Below, piece after piece: positions 6,551 through 14,266 of a DNA stretch of 26,935 nt. The stretch lies in the IMG/VR virus record IMGVR_UViG_3300042294_004657, positions 1 through 26,935 of that record; one strand, given 5' to 3'. The position numbers and the translations under genes are program-made. Each line of letters begins with the position of its first letter. Position 1 is the stretch's first letter. The notes below the pieces were generated by a model, which worked only from the letters and a program-made list of their open reading frames with translations, did not search any database and was not told the DNA's origin. The stretch comes from a virus.

Positions 6551-6768
6551 GAGATCGCGAGCACACCGAAACAGTCTCGCTCGCCGGGCATTTCCGGGGG
6601 ACCAGCGGCTTTAGCGACGTCGCCCTCGCCCTGCGCGCGTGGGAGCAGCGCCGCGGCTACCGCGACGAAAGCGGCCTGCTCCTGTCCAGGCATTCATGGA
6701 ATTCCCAAGCCTCCGCCCAGGTCGCGGAGATCGCGCAGAAGAACCGCCAGCGGAGGGCACGCGCATGA
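6541..6768 (+). CDS. Hypothetical early phage protein (75 aa)
   Basis: ATG 6541 (alternative GTG 6547, which overlaps the previous stop as GTGA). A polar, Arg-rich chain with possible helix VALALRAWEQRRGY and a basic end (AEIAQKNRQRRARA). Stop overlaps the next start as ATGA. No family recognised. The tight coupling to both neighbours is the main support that it is expressed. Confidence 0.5.
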   Translation: MQVRDREHTETVSLAGHFRGTSGFSDVALALRAWEQRRGYRDESGLLLSRHSWNSQASAQVAEIAQKNRQRRARA

Positions 6769-7064
6769 AGGACCTTGACACGCTCGTCAACGGCAAGCAG
6801 CTCGCCGCCCTGCTCGGGCGCCACGAGACATGGGTGATCGCCATGAAAAAGGCCGGCTACGTTTTCCAATATCCCGCTTTGAAAAAGACGACCCTCCGAC
6901 ACGCGCTCAAGGCTTTGTCGCGCGCCCCTTCTTTCGTCGCCGACTACTACCAGCGGAAGGGCTGGGAGACGGACCCACGCTGCACAGCGTGTTTAGCAGA
7001 TCGTCCGCGTCCGAAGAATTCAACCGCCGGTAAATCCGATTCACCAGCTCCGTATGCCCGATAA
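6765..7064 (+). CDS. HTH protein, possible excisionase-like factor (99 aa)
   Basis: ATG 6765 overlaps the previous stop (ATGA). Residues ~7-45 (TLVNGKQLAALLGRHETWVIAMKKAGYVFQYPALKKTTLRHALKAL) read as a winged-HTH or MerR/AlpA-like DNA-binding unit of the kind found in phage excisionases. The last ~50 residues overlap the 3' end of the convergent integrase gene by 158 bp, and their composition (Asp/Pro/Arg-rich, two Cys) looks like antisense sequence rather than a folded domain. Last gene of the early operon and directly next to int, the usual place of xis. Function inferred from fold and position. Confidence 0.5.
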   Translation: MKDLDTLVNGKQLAALLGRHETWVIAMKKAGYVFQYPALKKTTLRHALKALSRAPSFVADYYQRKGWETDPRCTACLADRPRPKNSTAGKSDSPAPYAR

Positions 7065-7986
7065 ACGCACACACCTTTGCCGTCGAGTGCCCGGCCCGCA
7101 GCAGCCGCGTCACGACCGTCACGCGTGCGCAGTGCGCGGAGTAGGGCAGACCCAGCTTGGCAAAGAAATTGCACCAAGCCGCGCCCGCGCTCGGGGCCGG
7201 CTCGATGAGGGTCGCGCGCTTTTCCAGCCGTGCCCGCTCGATGAGCGGCAGCAGCTCGGGATGGAGCGCCGCGGTGTGCAGCTTCCCGCCCTTCAACCGA
7301 AAGGTGATCTTCCGCCGCTCCGTGTCGATGCGATCGAGCGGGACCAGCGTCTCAGTCAGCCGGCACCCCTGGCGCATGAGGACGAGGAACTGCTCGCCCA
7401 TCCACCGGGGCTCCCGCTCCAGGGCCGCGAGGATTTTCACCTCATCCCCGGCTGTGATCTCCGCCTTTTCCTTTGGCGGGCGTTTCCGCAGCTCCACCTC
7501 CCGGCATGGATTCCCCGGTGCGAAGCCGCGCCGCACCGCCTCCGCCATCAGCACCCGGAAAAAGACGAAGCGCAACACCGCCGTATTGTGGCCCACGGCC
7601 CGCAGCGTCTCGCCACTGACGCGCCAGGGCACAAAGCCCTCCGCATCCGCGTAAGTGACCATCCGCGGCGTCCGCAGCCCGCGCTCGCGGAAGTAGGCCA
7701 TCAGATCGATGAGCCCGTATTTTGCGCTCAGCACACTCCCCTTTGCCCCGGCGTAGCGCCGCGCAAAGTAATCCGCCGCCCACGCCTCCCATCGCTCCGG
7801 TTCGGCCACGGCCGGCGCGGCCATTTCCCGCTGAGTGTGCTCGGCCTCGATGCGCTTGGCCTTCCGACGGCCATCGACTGCCCGCTGATCGATCCCCGTG
7901 GATTGCCGCCGCACGAGCCCGGTCGCCGGATCGCGAAACTTCACCCACCAGAATCTGCTTTTTTTGCGGAGATAGACGCTCGCCAT
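6907..7986 (-). CDS. int: Tyrosine recombinase / phage integrase (359 aa)
   Basis: Catalyses site-specific integration and excision of the phage. Start taken at the reverse-strand ATG 7986-7984, where the product begins MASVYLRKKSRFWWVKFRD, a typical arm-binding N-terminus; the open frame reaches 8067 but those residues are low in information. The catalytic set is present: R209 (GCRLTE), K235 in the beta hairpin (LKGGK), H285 and R288 (HCARVTVVTRLL), H311 (FIGHTE) and nucleophile Y319 (NRIYRRL). The middle holds a core-binding SAM-like domain. It lacks any long insert before the catalytic Tyr that I would associate with integron integrases. Convergent with the HTH gene. The phage attachment site should lie close to one end of this gene. 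Confidence 0.92.
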   Translation of the reverse strand: MASVYLRKKSRFWWVKFRDPATGLVRRQSTGIDQRAVDGRRKAKRIEAEHTQREMAAPAVAEPERWEAWAADYFARRYAGAKGSVLSAKYGLIDLMAYFRERGLRTPRMVTYADAEGFVPWRVSGETLRAVGHNTAVLRFVFFRVLMAEAVRRGFAPGNPCREVELRKRPPKEKAEITAGDEVKILAALEREPRWMGEQFLVLMRQGCRLTETLVPLDRIDTERRKITFRLKGGKLHTAALHPELLPLIERARLEKRATLIEPAPSAGAAWCNFFAKLGLPYSAHCARVTVVTRLLRAGHSTAKVCAFIGHTELVNRIYRRLNSSDADDLLNTLCSVGPSPSPSAGSSRRRKKGRATKP

Positions 7987-8168
7987 GCCGTCTGCAATGT
8001 GCCCGCCTGTGCCCAAAGTCAACAACTCAACCCAACCCCACCCAAGCCCGCGCCAGCGTTCCCGCATCGCCTTTATCTTATGAGATTCCTACCGTTACAA
8101 CCAGTACTACGCGGCGTAAGAGGTAGGCGGGCCGGTGTGCCCTGTGGTGTGCCCAAAGGAGGGGTGGA
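7987..8168. other. int upstream region with repeats; candidate attP / integrase arm sites
   Basis: No gene is evident in these 182 bp. Two direct copies of TGTGCCCAAAG lie at 8008-8018 and 8148-8158, each preceded by a further GTGCCC-type unit, and an inverted pair CCTACC (8088-8093) / GGTAGG (8122-8127), extended by TTAC/GTAA, brackets an AT-richer core. Direct repeats flanking an inverted core next to int are what an attP region with arm- and core-type sites would look like. The second direct repeat also runs into the ribosome site of the next gene. Assignment is inference. Confidence 0.35.
8072..8100 (-). promoter_or_regulatory. Possible int promoter
   Basis: On the reverse strand TTGTAA (8100-8095) and GATAAA (8077-8072) are separated by 17 bp, each matching 4 of 6 consensus sigma-70 positions, about 85 bp upstream of the int start. 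It overlaps the inverted-repeat core, so occupancy by recombination proteins could regulate int. Confidence 0.3.
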
Positions 8169-8384
8169 ATGAGTGCCGCGGGGGGCGATGGATGGACGCG
8201 CTGCGCGGATGCGCTGCCCGACTCCGATCTGACGGTGATGATTCACCACCCGGAGGAGGACGAGCCGGTGTGGGTGGGCTATCACGACGGTAAGAGGTGG
8301 CGCACCGCCGAAGGGGTGCGCGTGGCGGTCACGCATTGGATGCCCATGCCGGAGCCGCCAAGCGAAAAAGGAGGTGTGGAGTGA
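8169..8384 (+). CDS. DUF551-like phage protein (71 aa)
   Basis: ATG 8169 follows a strong ribosome site (AAAGGAGGGG). The chain matches the layout of DUF551-type phage proteins: N-terminal WTRCADALPDSDLTVMIH, a central beta stretch (PVWVGYHDGKRWR) and the signature end VTHWMPMPEPP. Members of this family are common small genes of phage early operons with unknown function. First gene of the replication operon; its stop overlaps the next start as GTGA. Confidence 0.75.
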   Translation: MSAAGGDGWTRCADALPDSDLTVMIHHPEEDEPVWVGYHDGKRWRTAEGVRVAVTHWMPMPEPPSEKGGVE

Positions 8385-8830
8385 TCGCGCGCTTCGAGGA
8401 ACTGATGGGGACGGCGCGGGTGCTGGAGGTGCCGGCGTCGGAGAGTTGGCTGGCTGAGGTCCCGGCCCGTGCTTTGGAACTCTGGGCGATCGCGCACGAG
8501 CGGGCGGATGCGGAGAGGGCGCTGCGCCAGGTGGTGTGGCGGTGGCTTGGCGGGGTCAATGGCGCGCCGGTGAGCATGGAGCGAGCGCGGGAAAAGTTTG
8601 CAGAGATTCGGGAGAGCGTGGCGCAGAAGGCCGGATGGATGCCCCAACCGGATGGATTAAAGACGCTGCAAGGGCTGGCGTGGTGTCTAGGCCGTGATGA
8701 TGCGTGGGAATCTAGGGGACCTTTTCGTGGCGACCGATACGAGGAGCGCTACCGGCCTTTTTATGGCGCAGGATACTCGGCGCAAAAGGCGGCCATGAAG
8801 AAAGCCGGATGCGGGGAGGCCAGAGCATGA
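8381..8830 (+). CDS. Hypothetical replication-operon protein (149 aa)
   Basis: GTG 8381 overlaps the upstream stop (GTGA) and is preceded by GGAGGTGTGG. Mostly helical in the first two thirds (ESWLAEVPARALELWAIAHERADAERALRQVVWRWLGG), then a more polar region with aromatic residues (RGDRYEERYRPFYGAGYS). No recognised motif. Lies between a DUF551-like gene and an HTH gene. Its stop overlaps the next ATG. Function unknown. Confidence 0.6.
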   Translation: MIARFEELMGTARVLEVPASESWLAEVPARALELWAIAHERADAERALRQVVWRWLGGVNGAPVSMERAREKFAEIRESVAQKAGWMPQPDGLKTLQGLAWCLGRDDAWESRGPFRGDRYEERYRPFYGAGYSAQKAAMKKAGCGEARA

Positions 8831-9453
8831 GATTGCGTCCCGCGCAGGATGACAGCGAGGCGCGCTATGTGGCGGCCTACGAAAGCCTTTCGCCGAAGGA
8901 GCGGGCGATGCTCAAGCGGGCCGGGATTGACGGGCCGCTGCTCGATGGCCGGGCGAATGGTGGACGCCCCGTTGTGGAGAGGGAGCGCGAGGATGCGGTC
9001 TTCGGGATCACTGCGCCGGTGCTGCCGGAGTCGCCGGAGGAGGCGCTCTGCGAGCTGGCCGGGATCAGCCTTGTGCAGGCCAGGCGGGTGATGGACTGGC
9101 ACCGGGCGCAGGTGGAGACGGAGATTAAGACGGAGATCAGCGGGCTGCTTTACCGGATCGTGATGTATCTCATCCGGCCGGGCATCCAGCCTCGGCTGGC
9201 GCACTGGGGGATGATCTTCGCCGCGGGGCTCGACGGGCTGGTAACCGGGGGCAAGACGCAGAGCGACATCGCGCGCTCGTGCGGGGTGCAGCGGGCGAAG
9301 CTGAACTGGTATGTGAGCCAGTGGCGCGACGTGCTGGGCTTCGCGGTCCTGAAATGGTGCCGCAGCGAGTCGGCGCGATCCAGCTACGCGGCGCGAGCCA
9401 CGGCCGTCCACGCCCGCCGGAACGGGGTGCGGATGGATGCCGTCGGGGACTGA
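8827..9453 (+). CDS. HTH DNA-binding protein (208 aa)
   Basis: Start at ATG 8827 gives an ATGA overlap with the upstream gene; an ATG 18 nt earlier is less likely. The N-terminal ~60 residues are charged. Residues ~70-100 (ESPEEALCELAGISLVQARRVMDWH) form a helical unit, and residues ~144-168 (KTQSDIARSCGVQRAKLNWYVSQW) are a clear helix-turn-helix of the sigma / transposase type. Could be a replication initiator accessory or late-gene regulator. Position at the head of the replication genes supports DNA binding near an origin or promoter; exact family not recognised. Confidence 0.6.
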   Translation: MRLRPAQDDSEARYVAAYESLSPKERAMLKRAGIDGPLLDGRANGGRPVVEREREDAVFGITAPVLPESPEEALCELAGISLVQARRVMDWHRAQVETEIKTEISGLLYRIVMYLIRPGIQPRLAHWGMIFAAGLDGLVTGGKTQSDIARSCGVQRAKLNWYVSQWRDVLGFAVLKWCRSESARSSYAARATAVHARRNGVRMDAVGD

Positions 9454-9487
9454 CAACTTTCCAACCAACCCAAACCAACCCACACCC

Positions 9488-10291
9488 ATGATACAAAGTC
9501 TGACCATTCCCAGCGGCGTCCAGTTTTTCAAAAAGGAAATGCACATCCCCGAGGGGCTGCTTTTCGAGGCCTGGTATGACCTCGGGCGATACCTCGCGGA
9601 GATGAGGCGCTCGGTGAACTTCTGGCAGACAAAGCATGTGCGCTACGGGCGCGGGTGCTATGGGGAGGAAAAAACGGCGGAGGCGCTGGCGCAGATGGAT
9701 TTCGAGTTTGCGGATGTGAAGGCGATGGATGCGCTGCTCAAGCTGGACGGAGTGGCCCACGCGGAGCTGAGCGCGGAGCATCATTTCGTGGCGGCGCGGG
9801 CCGATGTGCCGCCGGAGCAGCGCGAGATGTGGCTGGCGACGGCGGAGAGGGAGAAGCTGACGCCGGCGGAGCTGCGGGCGAGCATGATCAAGGGTGTCGT
9901 CACGCGGGCCGAGCCGGGCGGAGGTCGGGAGAGCGGTGTGGGCAGCCCGCATGCGGTGCGGCAGCAGTTCGATTTCTGGATGAGGGAGATCGAGGGCCGG
10001 TGGGAGAATCTGCCGCCGGATCAGCTTGAGGCTCTGCATGCGATGCTGCGCCCGATTGCGGAGTTTGTGCTGCGACTCGAACAGAAGATGGCTGCGGGGG
10101 AGGAGGCGCGCGCGCCGTTCAATGAGCAGCATCGGGTGGTGGAGAAAATTCGCTTCCACTTTGCCATCGGGGCCGAGGTGAGCATCGCGAAGATCCAGCG
10201 CAAGCTGCGCCTGGGCTACAACGCGGCAAGCGCGGGCTTCGATGCGCTGGTTGAGGCGGGTGAGGTGTCCAAGGGAATCCGGGTGAAGTAG
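9488..10291 (+). CDS. Protein with C-terminal FtsK-gamma-like winged helix (267 aa)
   Basis: ATG 9488 follows a CCAA-type leader (9461-9480) with no purine-rich ribosome site; upstream in-frame codons would be read through that leader, so this start is preferred. The first ~200 residues are largely helical (EGLLFEAWYDLGRYLAEMRRSVNFW, LTPAELRASMIKGVV) and not recognised. The last ~55 residues (VVEKIRFHF..., VSIAKIQRKLRLGYNAASAGFDALVEAGEVS) closely follow the gamma winged helix of FtsK-type translocases, which reads short DNA sequences, but no ATPase motif is present. Probably a DNA-binding replication or partition factor acting with the primase that starts 3 bp later. Confidence 0.6.
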   Translation: MIQSLTIPSGVQFFKKEMHIPEGLLFEAWYDLGRYLAEMRRSVNFWQTKHVRYGRGCYGEEKTAEALAQMDFEFADVKAMDALLKLDGVAHAELSAEHHFVAARADVPPEQREMWLATAEREKLTPAELRASMIKGVVTRAEPGGGRESGVGSPHAVRQQFDFWMREIEGRWENLPPDQLEALHAMLRPIAEFVLRLEQKMAAGEEARAPFNEQHRVVEKIRFHFAIGAEVSIAKIQRKLRLGYNAASAGFDALVEAGEVSKGIRVK

Positions 10292-10293
10292 CC

Positions 10294-11394
10294 ATGAGAG
10301 GACGCATGGAGATCGCGGCGGAGCTGCTCGGGCAGACTCTCGGGCTCGGGGTGTCTCTGGACGCCAATGGCGGGTTTTGCCCGTGCCCTGGCATGGGGCG
10401 GCACACGAAGGGGAATGGGCCGAAGGATTTCCGCGTGGTGCTCGATGGGGCTCCGACGGGATACTGCTTTCATGGCTCGTGCTCGGATGAGGTGGCGGCT
10501 TTCAACAAGGAGCTGAGGCGGAGGATATGGCTGGAAGAAAATGGACGGGAGGCACGGGCTCCGCAGGGGCACTGGGGGGAAGCGGTGGCGGCGGTGCCGA
10601 AGGGGACGGAGAAGAAGGCGCGCCCGGAGCTCGATCGCGAAAAGATCGCCGCCTGGGTGCGGGGCTGCCCGGAGGTGAATGAGGGGTGGATGCGTCGCCG
10701 CAGTGCGGTGGATGTGGGGACGGTGGATGCGCGGGGGTTCATCGATGCGCTTTACAGGGAGGGGGAGAGGGTGCTGATTTTCACGGATCAGCGGAGCCAG
10801 GGGGATTTCATCGCGTGGAAGAAGCCGGCGGAGTTGTCGGGGCCGGCGGAGGTGGGGACGTATCGGCTGGCGCAGCAGCGTGGGGTGAAGGCGGTGGCGT
10901 CGAGGCTGCCGACGGGCGGGCCGGAGGGGATGTGGTTCCTGGTGCAGCCGGTGACGGGGCAGTGGGAGGTGAAGCAGGATGTGACGCTGGCGACGGGGTC
11001 GCGGGAGGTGGCGGCGAAATACACGCGGAGGTCGCAGGGGAATGTGCAGGCGTGGCGGTATTTCGTGCTTGAAAGTGATGTGCTGTCGGCTGGGGAATGG
11101 CTGCGGGTGTTGGCGCATCTGGCGCTGCCGATCGCGGCGATTTACACGAGCGGGGGGAGGTCTATCCATGCGCTGGTGAAGTTGGAGGTAGCGTCGAAGG
11201 CGGAGTGGGACGCGACGAAGAAGACGCTGGTGGAGATGGTGTGTCCGATGGGGGCGGACCCGGCGGCTTTGACCGCGGTACGGCTTTCACGCCTGCCGGG
11301 ATGCCTGCGGGGCAACCGGATGCAGGAGCTGCTTTACCTGAACCCCGAGCCAGATCATCGCGCGCTGCGGCTGCTGCCGGAGCTGCGCGGGTGA
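10294..11394 (+). CDS. Phage primase-like protein with N-terminal zinc finger (366 aa)
   Basis: Likely makes primers for phage DNA synthesis. ATG 10294 follows the previous stop after two bases; ATG 10306 (internal) is an alternative. Residues ~27-66 form a CHC2-like zinc site: C29 and C31 in FCPCPG, H37, then YCFHGSCSDE with C58, H60 and C63. Residues ~250-340 carry features seen in archaeo-eukaryotic-type primases: acidic pair in FVLESDVL (E260, D262), SGGRSIHALVKL (286-297) and RLSRLPG (330-336). The order zinc finger, polymerase-like core and then a separate SF3-type helicase gene two genes downstream is a common phage or plasmid replication set. The G-rich + strand here contrasts with the structural genes. 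Confidence 0.72.
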   Translation: MRGRMEIAAELLGQTLGLGVSLDANGGFCPCPGMGRHTKGNGPKDFRVVLDGAPTGYCFHGSCSDEVAAFNKELRRRIWLEENGREARAPQGHWGEAVAAVPKGTEKKARPELDREKIAAWVRGCPEVNEGWMRRRSAVDVGTVDARGFIDALYREGERVLIFTDQRSQGDFIAWKKPAELSGPAEVGTYRLAQQRGVKAVASRLPTGGPEGMWFLVQPVTGQWEVKQDVTLATGSREVAAKYTRRSQGNVQAWRYFVLESDVLSAGEWLRVLAHLALPIAAIYTSGGRSIHALVKLEVASKAEWDATKKTLVEMVCPMGADPAALTAVRLSRLPGCLRGNRMQELLYLNPEPDHRALRLLPELRG

Positions 11395-11444
11395 GTTTTC
11401 AACCATTCAACCCCTGTCTTTCACCGACCTCTGATGTCTCTGCT

Positions 11445-11834
11445 ATGATTAAACGACCCCTCAACTCCCGCTTCCGCGAGATGGTGCTTTCGGACAAAAA
11501 GACGACGACGATTCGCAATAAACCGTGGCCCGTTGGCGTGCCAATCATGCTCTACACATGGACCGGCGTGCCCTACCGATCCAAGCAAGCGGACGTGGCC
11601 CCCGTGGTGGTCGTGGGCTTTTGGACGATCCGAATCACGCACCGCGCAGATGGCGGAATCATTTACGCTTGCGGGCGAGTGAACGAAACTCCGCTGCACG
11701 AAACGGAGGGCTTCGCCAGCCGGGGCGAGATGGATGAGTGGTTCCGCCCGCTTGTGCCCAAGGGGCAGACCATAGTGAAGGCGCTGATGTTGTTTCGCAG
11801 GTCGAAAGTGAGTCTTCAACCGACCACTCGATAA
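11445..11834 (+). CDS. ASCH / PUA-like domain protein (129 aa)
   Basis: ATG 11445 is the only in-frame start after the previous gene. The N-terminus (MIKRPLNSRFREMVLSDKKTTTIRNKPWPVGVPIMLYTWTG) matches the ASCH pattern: a helix followed by the GKKT-TIR type signature and the PVG turn leading into a beta barrel. ASCH domains bind RNA or modified nucleotides and some have nuclease or amidohydrolase activity; they are frequent small phage genes. It sits between primase and helicase, suggesting co-expression. No further function can be read from the sequence. Confidence 0.65.
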   Translation: MIKRPLNSRFREMVLSDKKTTTIRNKPWPVGVPIMLYTWTGVPYRSKQADVAPVVVVGFWTIRITHRADGGIIYACGRVNETPLHETEGFASRGEMDEWFRPLVPKGQTIVKALMLFRRSKVSLQPTTR

Positions 11835-11844
11835 CCAAAAGCGA

Positions 11845-13470
11845 ATGACTCCAGCGTCCGCCCAGATTCCTTTTGCCGTACTCGAGCAGCTCCGCGGGGC
11901 TGCGGACGCGATGGGGATCGACCTGCCGGGGATGGCGAAGTTTGCGCCGACCGTGGATGTGACGACGCCGATCCGTGCGCTGGCATTTGAGTTGGGCCGG
12001 CTGCTGGCCGGGCGCGATCTTTTTCTCAAGGCCGGCGAGGTGGGGACGGTGAATGCGGAGACGGGGGAATGGAAGCGGATGGCGGCGAGGCGTTTCCCCG
12101 GATGGTGCGAGGAGTTTTGTGCGTTCAAGGCCCCAGGGGCTCGGCGGCTGCGGGATTCGCTGGCGGTGGAGGATGCGGCGCAGATCCTGGAGATGGACAT
12201 TTTTTTGGAGCAACTGCGGCCGCTGGAGTCGATCCACACGATGCGGCTGCCGGTGCGGCGCGGTGGGGAGGGATGGTCGGTGGAATGGCTGCCAGAGGGA
12301 TATGATGCGGAGACTCGGATCTACACGGTGGACCGGCTGAAATATCCGCTGGACTGGTCGCTGGAGCAGGCGCGGGAGTTTCTGGATGGGCATGGGGAGG
12401 AGTATCCGTGGACATGGAGCACGGAGGAGCACGGGCCGGTGGGGACGAATCGGAGCTGGTCGGCAGTGGTGGCGACGATGGTGGGGGTGTATTGCCGGGC
12501 TTTTTTCCCGCCGGGGACGCCGCGGCCGATGATGGCGGTGCTGGGGAATCAGCCCGGGACCGGAAAGAGCACGATCGTGGCGATGTGCCTGATGGCGGTG
12601 TATGGTCACGCGAGCGCTGGGAAGACGCCGAAGGACGAGACGGAGATGGATAAGGAGCTGGAGACCGCAGCGCGGGTGTTTGCGCCTTACCTTTTCCTCG
12701 ATGACATCGGAGGGGGGCTGTTTTCGTCGCCGCTGAATCGCTTCATCACTGCCAGTTCGCATGCGGGGCGGGCGATGGGGGGCAATTCGGAGATGTTCCG
12801 GGTGCCGAATGTGACGCAGGTTTTTGCGACGGGTAACGACATCAAAATCAGCGCGGATCTGATGCGGCGGAGCTTGGTGGCGGAGTTGCATCTCGCCACG
12901 GAGGTGCGCGGGAGGAAGTATCGGCGGACTATCACGCCGATGTATCTGAGCAAGGAGGAGACGAGGAAGGGTTTTCTGGCTGCGCTGGCTGCGCTGGTGA
13001 GGCACACGGTGGAGACGATTGCGGAGATGAAGGCTGAGGGGGTGGATTATGCAGAGCCGGGGGGGATGGAGAGCTTTGAGGATTATACCAAGACGATCTC
13101 GATGATCGCGCAGAGGGCGGGCTATACGGACCCGCTGGCGGCGCCCGAGCTGACGGCCGGCGGCGCGGAGGATGAGGACGAGATGAGGGAGCTTTTGATC
13201 CGACTGGCAAGCGAGACGGCGTTGGATGTGGAGTTTGACCGGGTGGAGATGGTGGAGGTAGCCCGTCGGATGGGGCTCCTGGAGGGGCTGGTGGGTGGAC
13301 CAGGGGACAAGGAGCTGGACAGCTCGGCAATGAAGCGCTGGGGCCGGCAACTGCAGCGTTGGCGCGGGCGGGAGCTGGTGGATGAGAACGGTCGGCGGTT
13401 TCGGTTTAGCCATCGCAAGCAGCGGCGGGGGGCGAAGTATCCGCTGACGTTCATCGCGGCGAAAGCGTAG
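11845..13470 (+). CDS. SF3-type / AAA+ replicative helicase-like ATPase (541 aa)
   Basis: Likely unwinds DNA in phage replication. ATG 11845 lies 10 nt after the ASCH gene. The N-terminal ~220 residues hold a helical D5N-like region (GWCEEFCAFKAPGARRLRDSLAVEDAAQ). The ATPase core is clear: Walker A GNQPGTGKST (234-243), Walker B LFLDDI (283-288), sensor QVFATGND (325-332) and an Arg-finger candidate at LMRRSLVAEL (341-342). The C-terminal ~110 residues look like a winged-helix tail (KRWGRQLQRWRGRELVDENGRRFRF). Size and order match SF3 helicases of plasmids and phages that pair with primases. Downstream is a repeat-bearing noncoding stretch, a candidate origin. Confidence 0.78.
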   Translation: MTPASAQIPFAVLEQLRGAADAMGIDLPGMAKFAPTVDVTTPIRALAFELGRLLAGRDLFLKAGEVGTVNAETGEWKRMAARRFPGWCEEFCAFKAPGARRLRDSLAVEDAAQILEMDIFLEQLRPLESIHTMRLPVRRGGEGWSVEWLPEGYDAETRIYTVDRLKYPLDWSLEQAREFLDGHGEEYPWTWSTEEHGPVGTNRSWSAVVATMVGVYCRAFFPPGTPRPMMAVLGNQPGTGKSTIVAMCLMAVYGHASAGKTPKDETEMDKELETAARVFAPYLFLDDIGGGLFSSPLNRFITASSHAGRAMGGNSEMFRVPNVTQVFATGNDIKISADLMRRSLVAELHLATEVRGRKYRRTITPMYLSKEETRKGFLAALAALVRHTVETIAEMKAEGVDYAEPGGMESFEDYTKTISMIAQRAGYTDPLAAPELTAGGAEDEDEMRELLIRLASETALDVEFDRVEMVEVARRMGLLEGLVGGPGDKELDSSAMKRWGRQLQRWRGRELVDENGRRFRFSHRKQRRGAKYPLTFIAAKA

Positions 13471-13930
13471 CGCTATGCCGGCAGGAACCACCACAGCATC
13501 GCCCGAAGGGCGGACGAATAAGCCGCGCGCCTCTCGGTGCAGGAATACTGCGCGACTCGTCACCGCCGCCTCCGACTCGCCACCAGCGCCCCGTTTTGCG
13601 CGGCAACCGTGCGCGCTCGCGTTTCAGGATTTAGAAAAGTGCAAAGGACTCGTCACACGTCACACTTCTCGTCACACGCAAGCCATTGACGCTCAGCGGC
13701 TGGTGACAAGAGTGATGAGTGAGCAGAGAGAAAAGGTCACAAGTGAGAGCACATACCAGCACGCGCGCCGGTTTTCCGACACAAAACAGCGCAACACTGA
13801 CACCCCACCCCCGCCGGGGGTAAGGAATCTTTTACAGACTGGCACCGGGCCGAGCTCTCTAGCGTCCCCAAGCCTAATTTCGCGAAATCGGCACCAAAAG
13901 TTTCTGACACTTTGACACCACACAGAGATC
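13471..13930. other. 460-bp gene-poor region with GTCACAC repeats; candidate origin
   Basis: I see no convincing gene. One open frame (13475-13915) exists, but it is Ser/Thr/Arg-rich, low in information and unlike its neighbours. The stretch has three GTCACAC copies (13652-13658, 13659-13665, 13671-13677) and more GTCAC/GTGAC units nearby (13702-13707, 13736-13740), a C5-GCC-G5 hairpin at 13808-13820, and a 12-bp palindrome ATTTCGCGAAAT at 13877-13888. It directly follows the helicase gene, so iteron-like initiator sites are plausible. The last bases carry two TGACAC motifs before the next ATG. Confidence 0.4.
13652..13677 (+). repeat. Three GTCACAC direct repeats (iteron-like)
   Basis: Identical 7-mers at 13652-13658, 13659-13665 and 13671-13677. 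Spacing of 7 and 12 bp is irregular for classical iterons, but clustering next to the helicase gene suggests an initiator or regulator binding site. Confidence 0.5.
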
Positions 13931-14215
13931 ATGACAGCCGCCCATAAATCTCCGCGGGCTCAAGTGTCCGACCGAAGCGAGCTGCTACGCATTGCTGCGT
14001 CCATGCTGCACAACCGAAATTTCCCGTCTGTCTATCCCGAGGACCATCCCAAGCGGACGCCGCGCCGCATAATCGAAGCCGCCAAAAAATCGCAAGACCA
14101 ACTCCGGGATTGGGCCGTGGAACTGGCAGCCATTGCCCGAAGGATGGACGCACAGACTCCTTCGCCGAGCGTCTCAAGCTCAGCGGCTGCGCTGGGCGGG
14201 AAAGGACAACCGTGA
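13931..14215 (+). CDS. Hypothetical accessory protein (94 aa), first gene of cassette-like region
   Basis: ATG 13931 lies 10 nt after TTTGACACCA. Predicted mostly helical: SDRSELLRIAASMLHNRNF, then TPRRIIEAAKKSQDQLRDWAVELAAIARRM. The last ~18 residues (VSSSAAALGGKGQP) are encoded by the left arm of the first attC-like palindrome, so the natural C-terminus may be that of a gene fused to the site. The stop overlaps the GTG start of the next gene. The helical part resembles small phage proteins with a RxIIxxA core, but no family is certain. Confidence 0.55.
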   Translation: MTAAHKSPRAQVSDRSELLRIAASMLHNRNFPSVYPEDHPKRTPRRIIEAAKKSQDQLRDWAVELAAIARRMDAQTPSPSVSSSAAALGGKGQP

Positions 14216-14266
14216 GCGCGGAAACTACCCCAGCCCAGGGCAGTCCGCTGGAGCGCATGGATAGGC
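14164..14266 (+). repeat. attC-like imperfect palindrome 1
   Basis: Left arm from GTCTCAAGCTCAGCGG (14171) and right arm ending CCGCTGGAGCGCATGG (14245-14260) pair, with one unpaired base beside the AGCGG/CCGCT block and compensating changes relative to the other copies. Ends in R''-like GCCGAGC (14164-14170) and R'-like GATAGGC (14260-14266). The loop side contains AAAGGA, 5 nt, then GTG 14212, the start of the next gene. Same family as the palindromes at 15058 and 16105. Confidence 0.65.

Noticed and set aside
6907-7986. The tyrosine recombinase as an integron integrase for the cassette region
   Set aside because: It lies ~6 kb from the array in a phage int/xis setting and shows no extra insert before the catalytic Tyr that I could assign to the IntI type. 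A family tree would be decisive.
7054-8172. 372-codon + strand open frame opposite int
   Set aside because: The integrase has all catalytic residues; the opposite frame is Pro/Arg/His-rich and lacks a start context.
13652-13677. GTCACAC repeats as a CRISPR array
   Set aside because: Units are 7 bp with no regular spacers of suitable length and no cas genes are present.
13475-13915. 146-codon open frame after the helicase gene
   Set aside because: Ser/Thr/Arg-rich, crosses direct repeats and hairpins, codon use unlike neighbours. Kept as a gene-poor region; it cannot be fully excluded.
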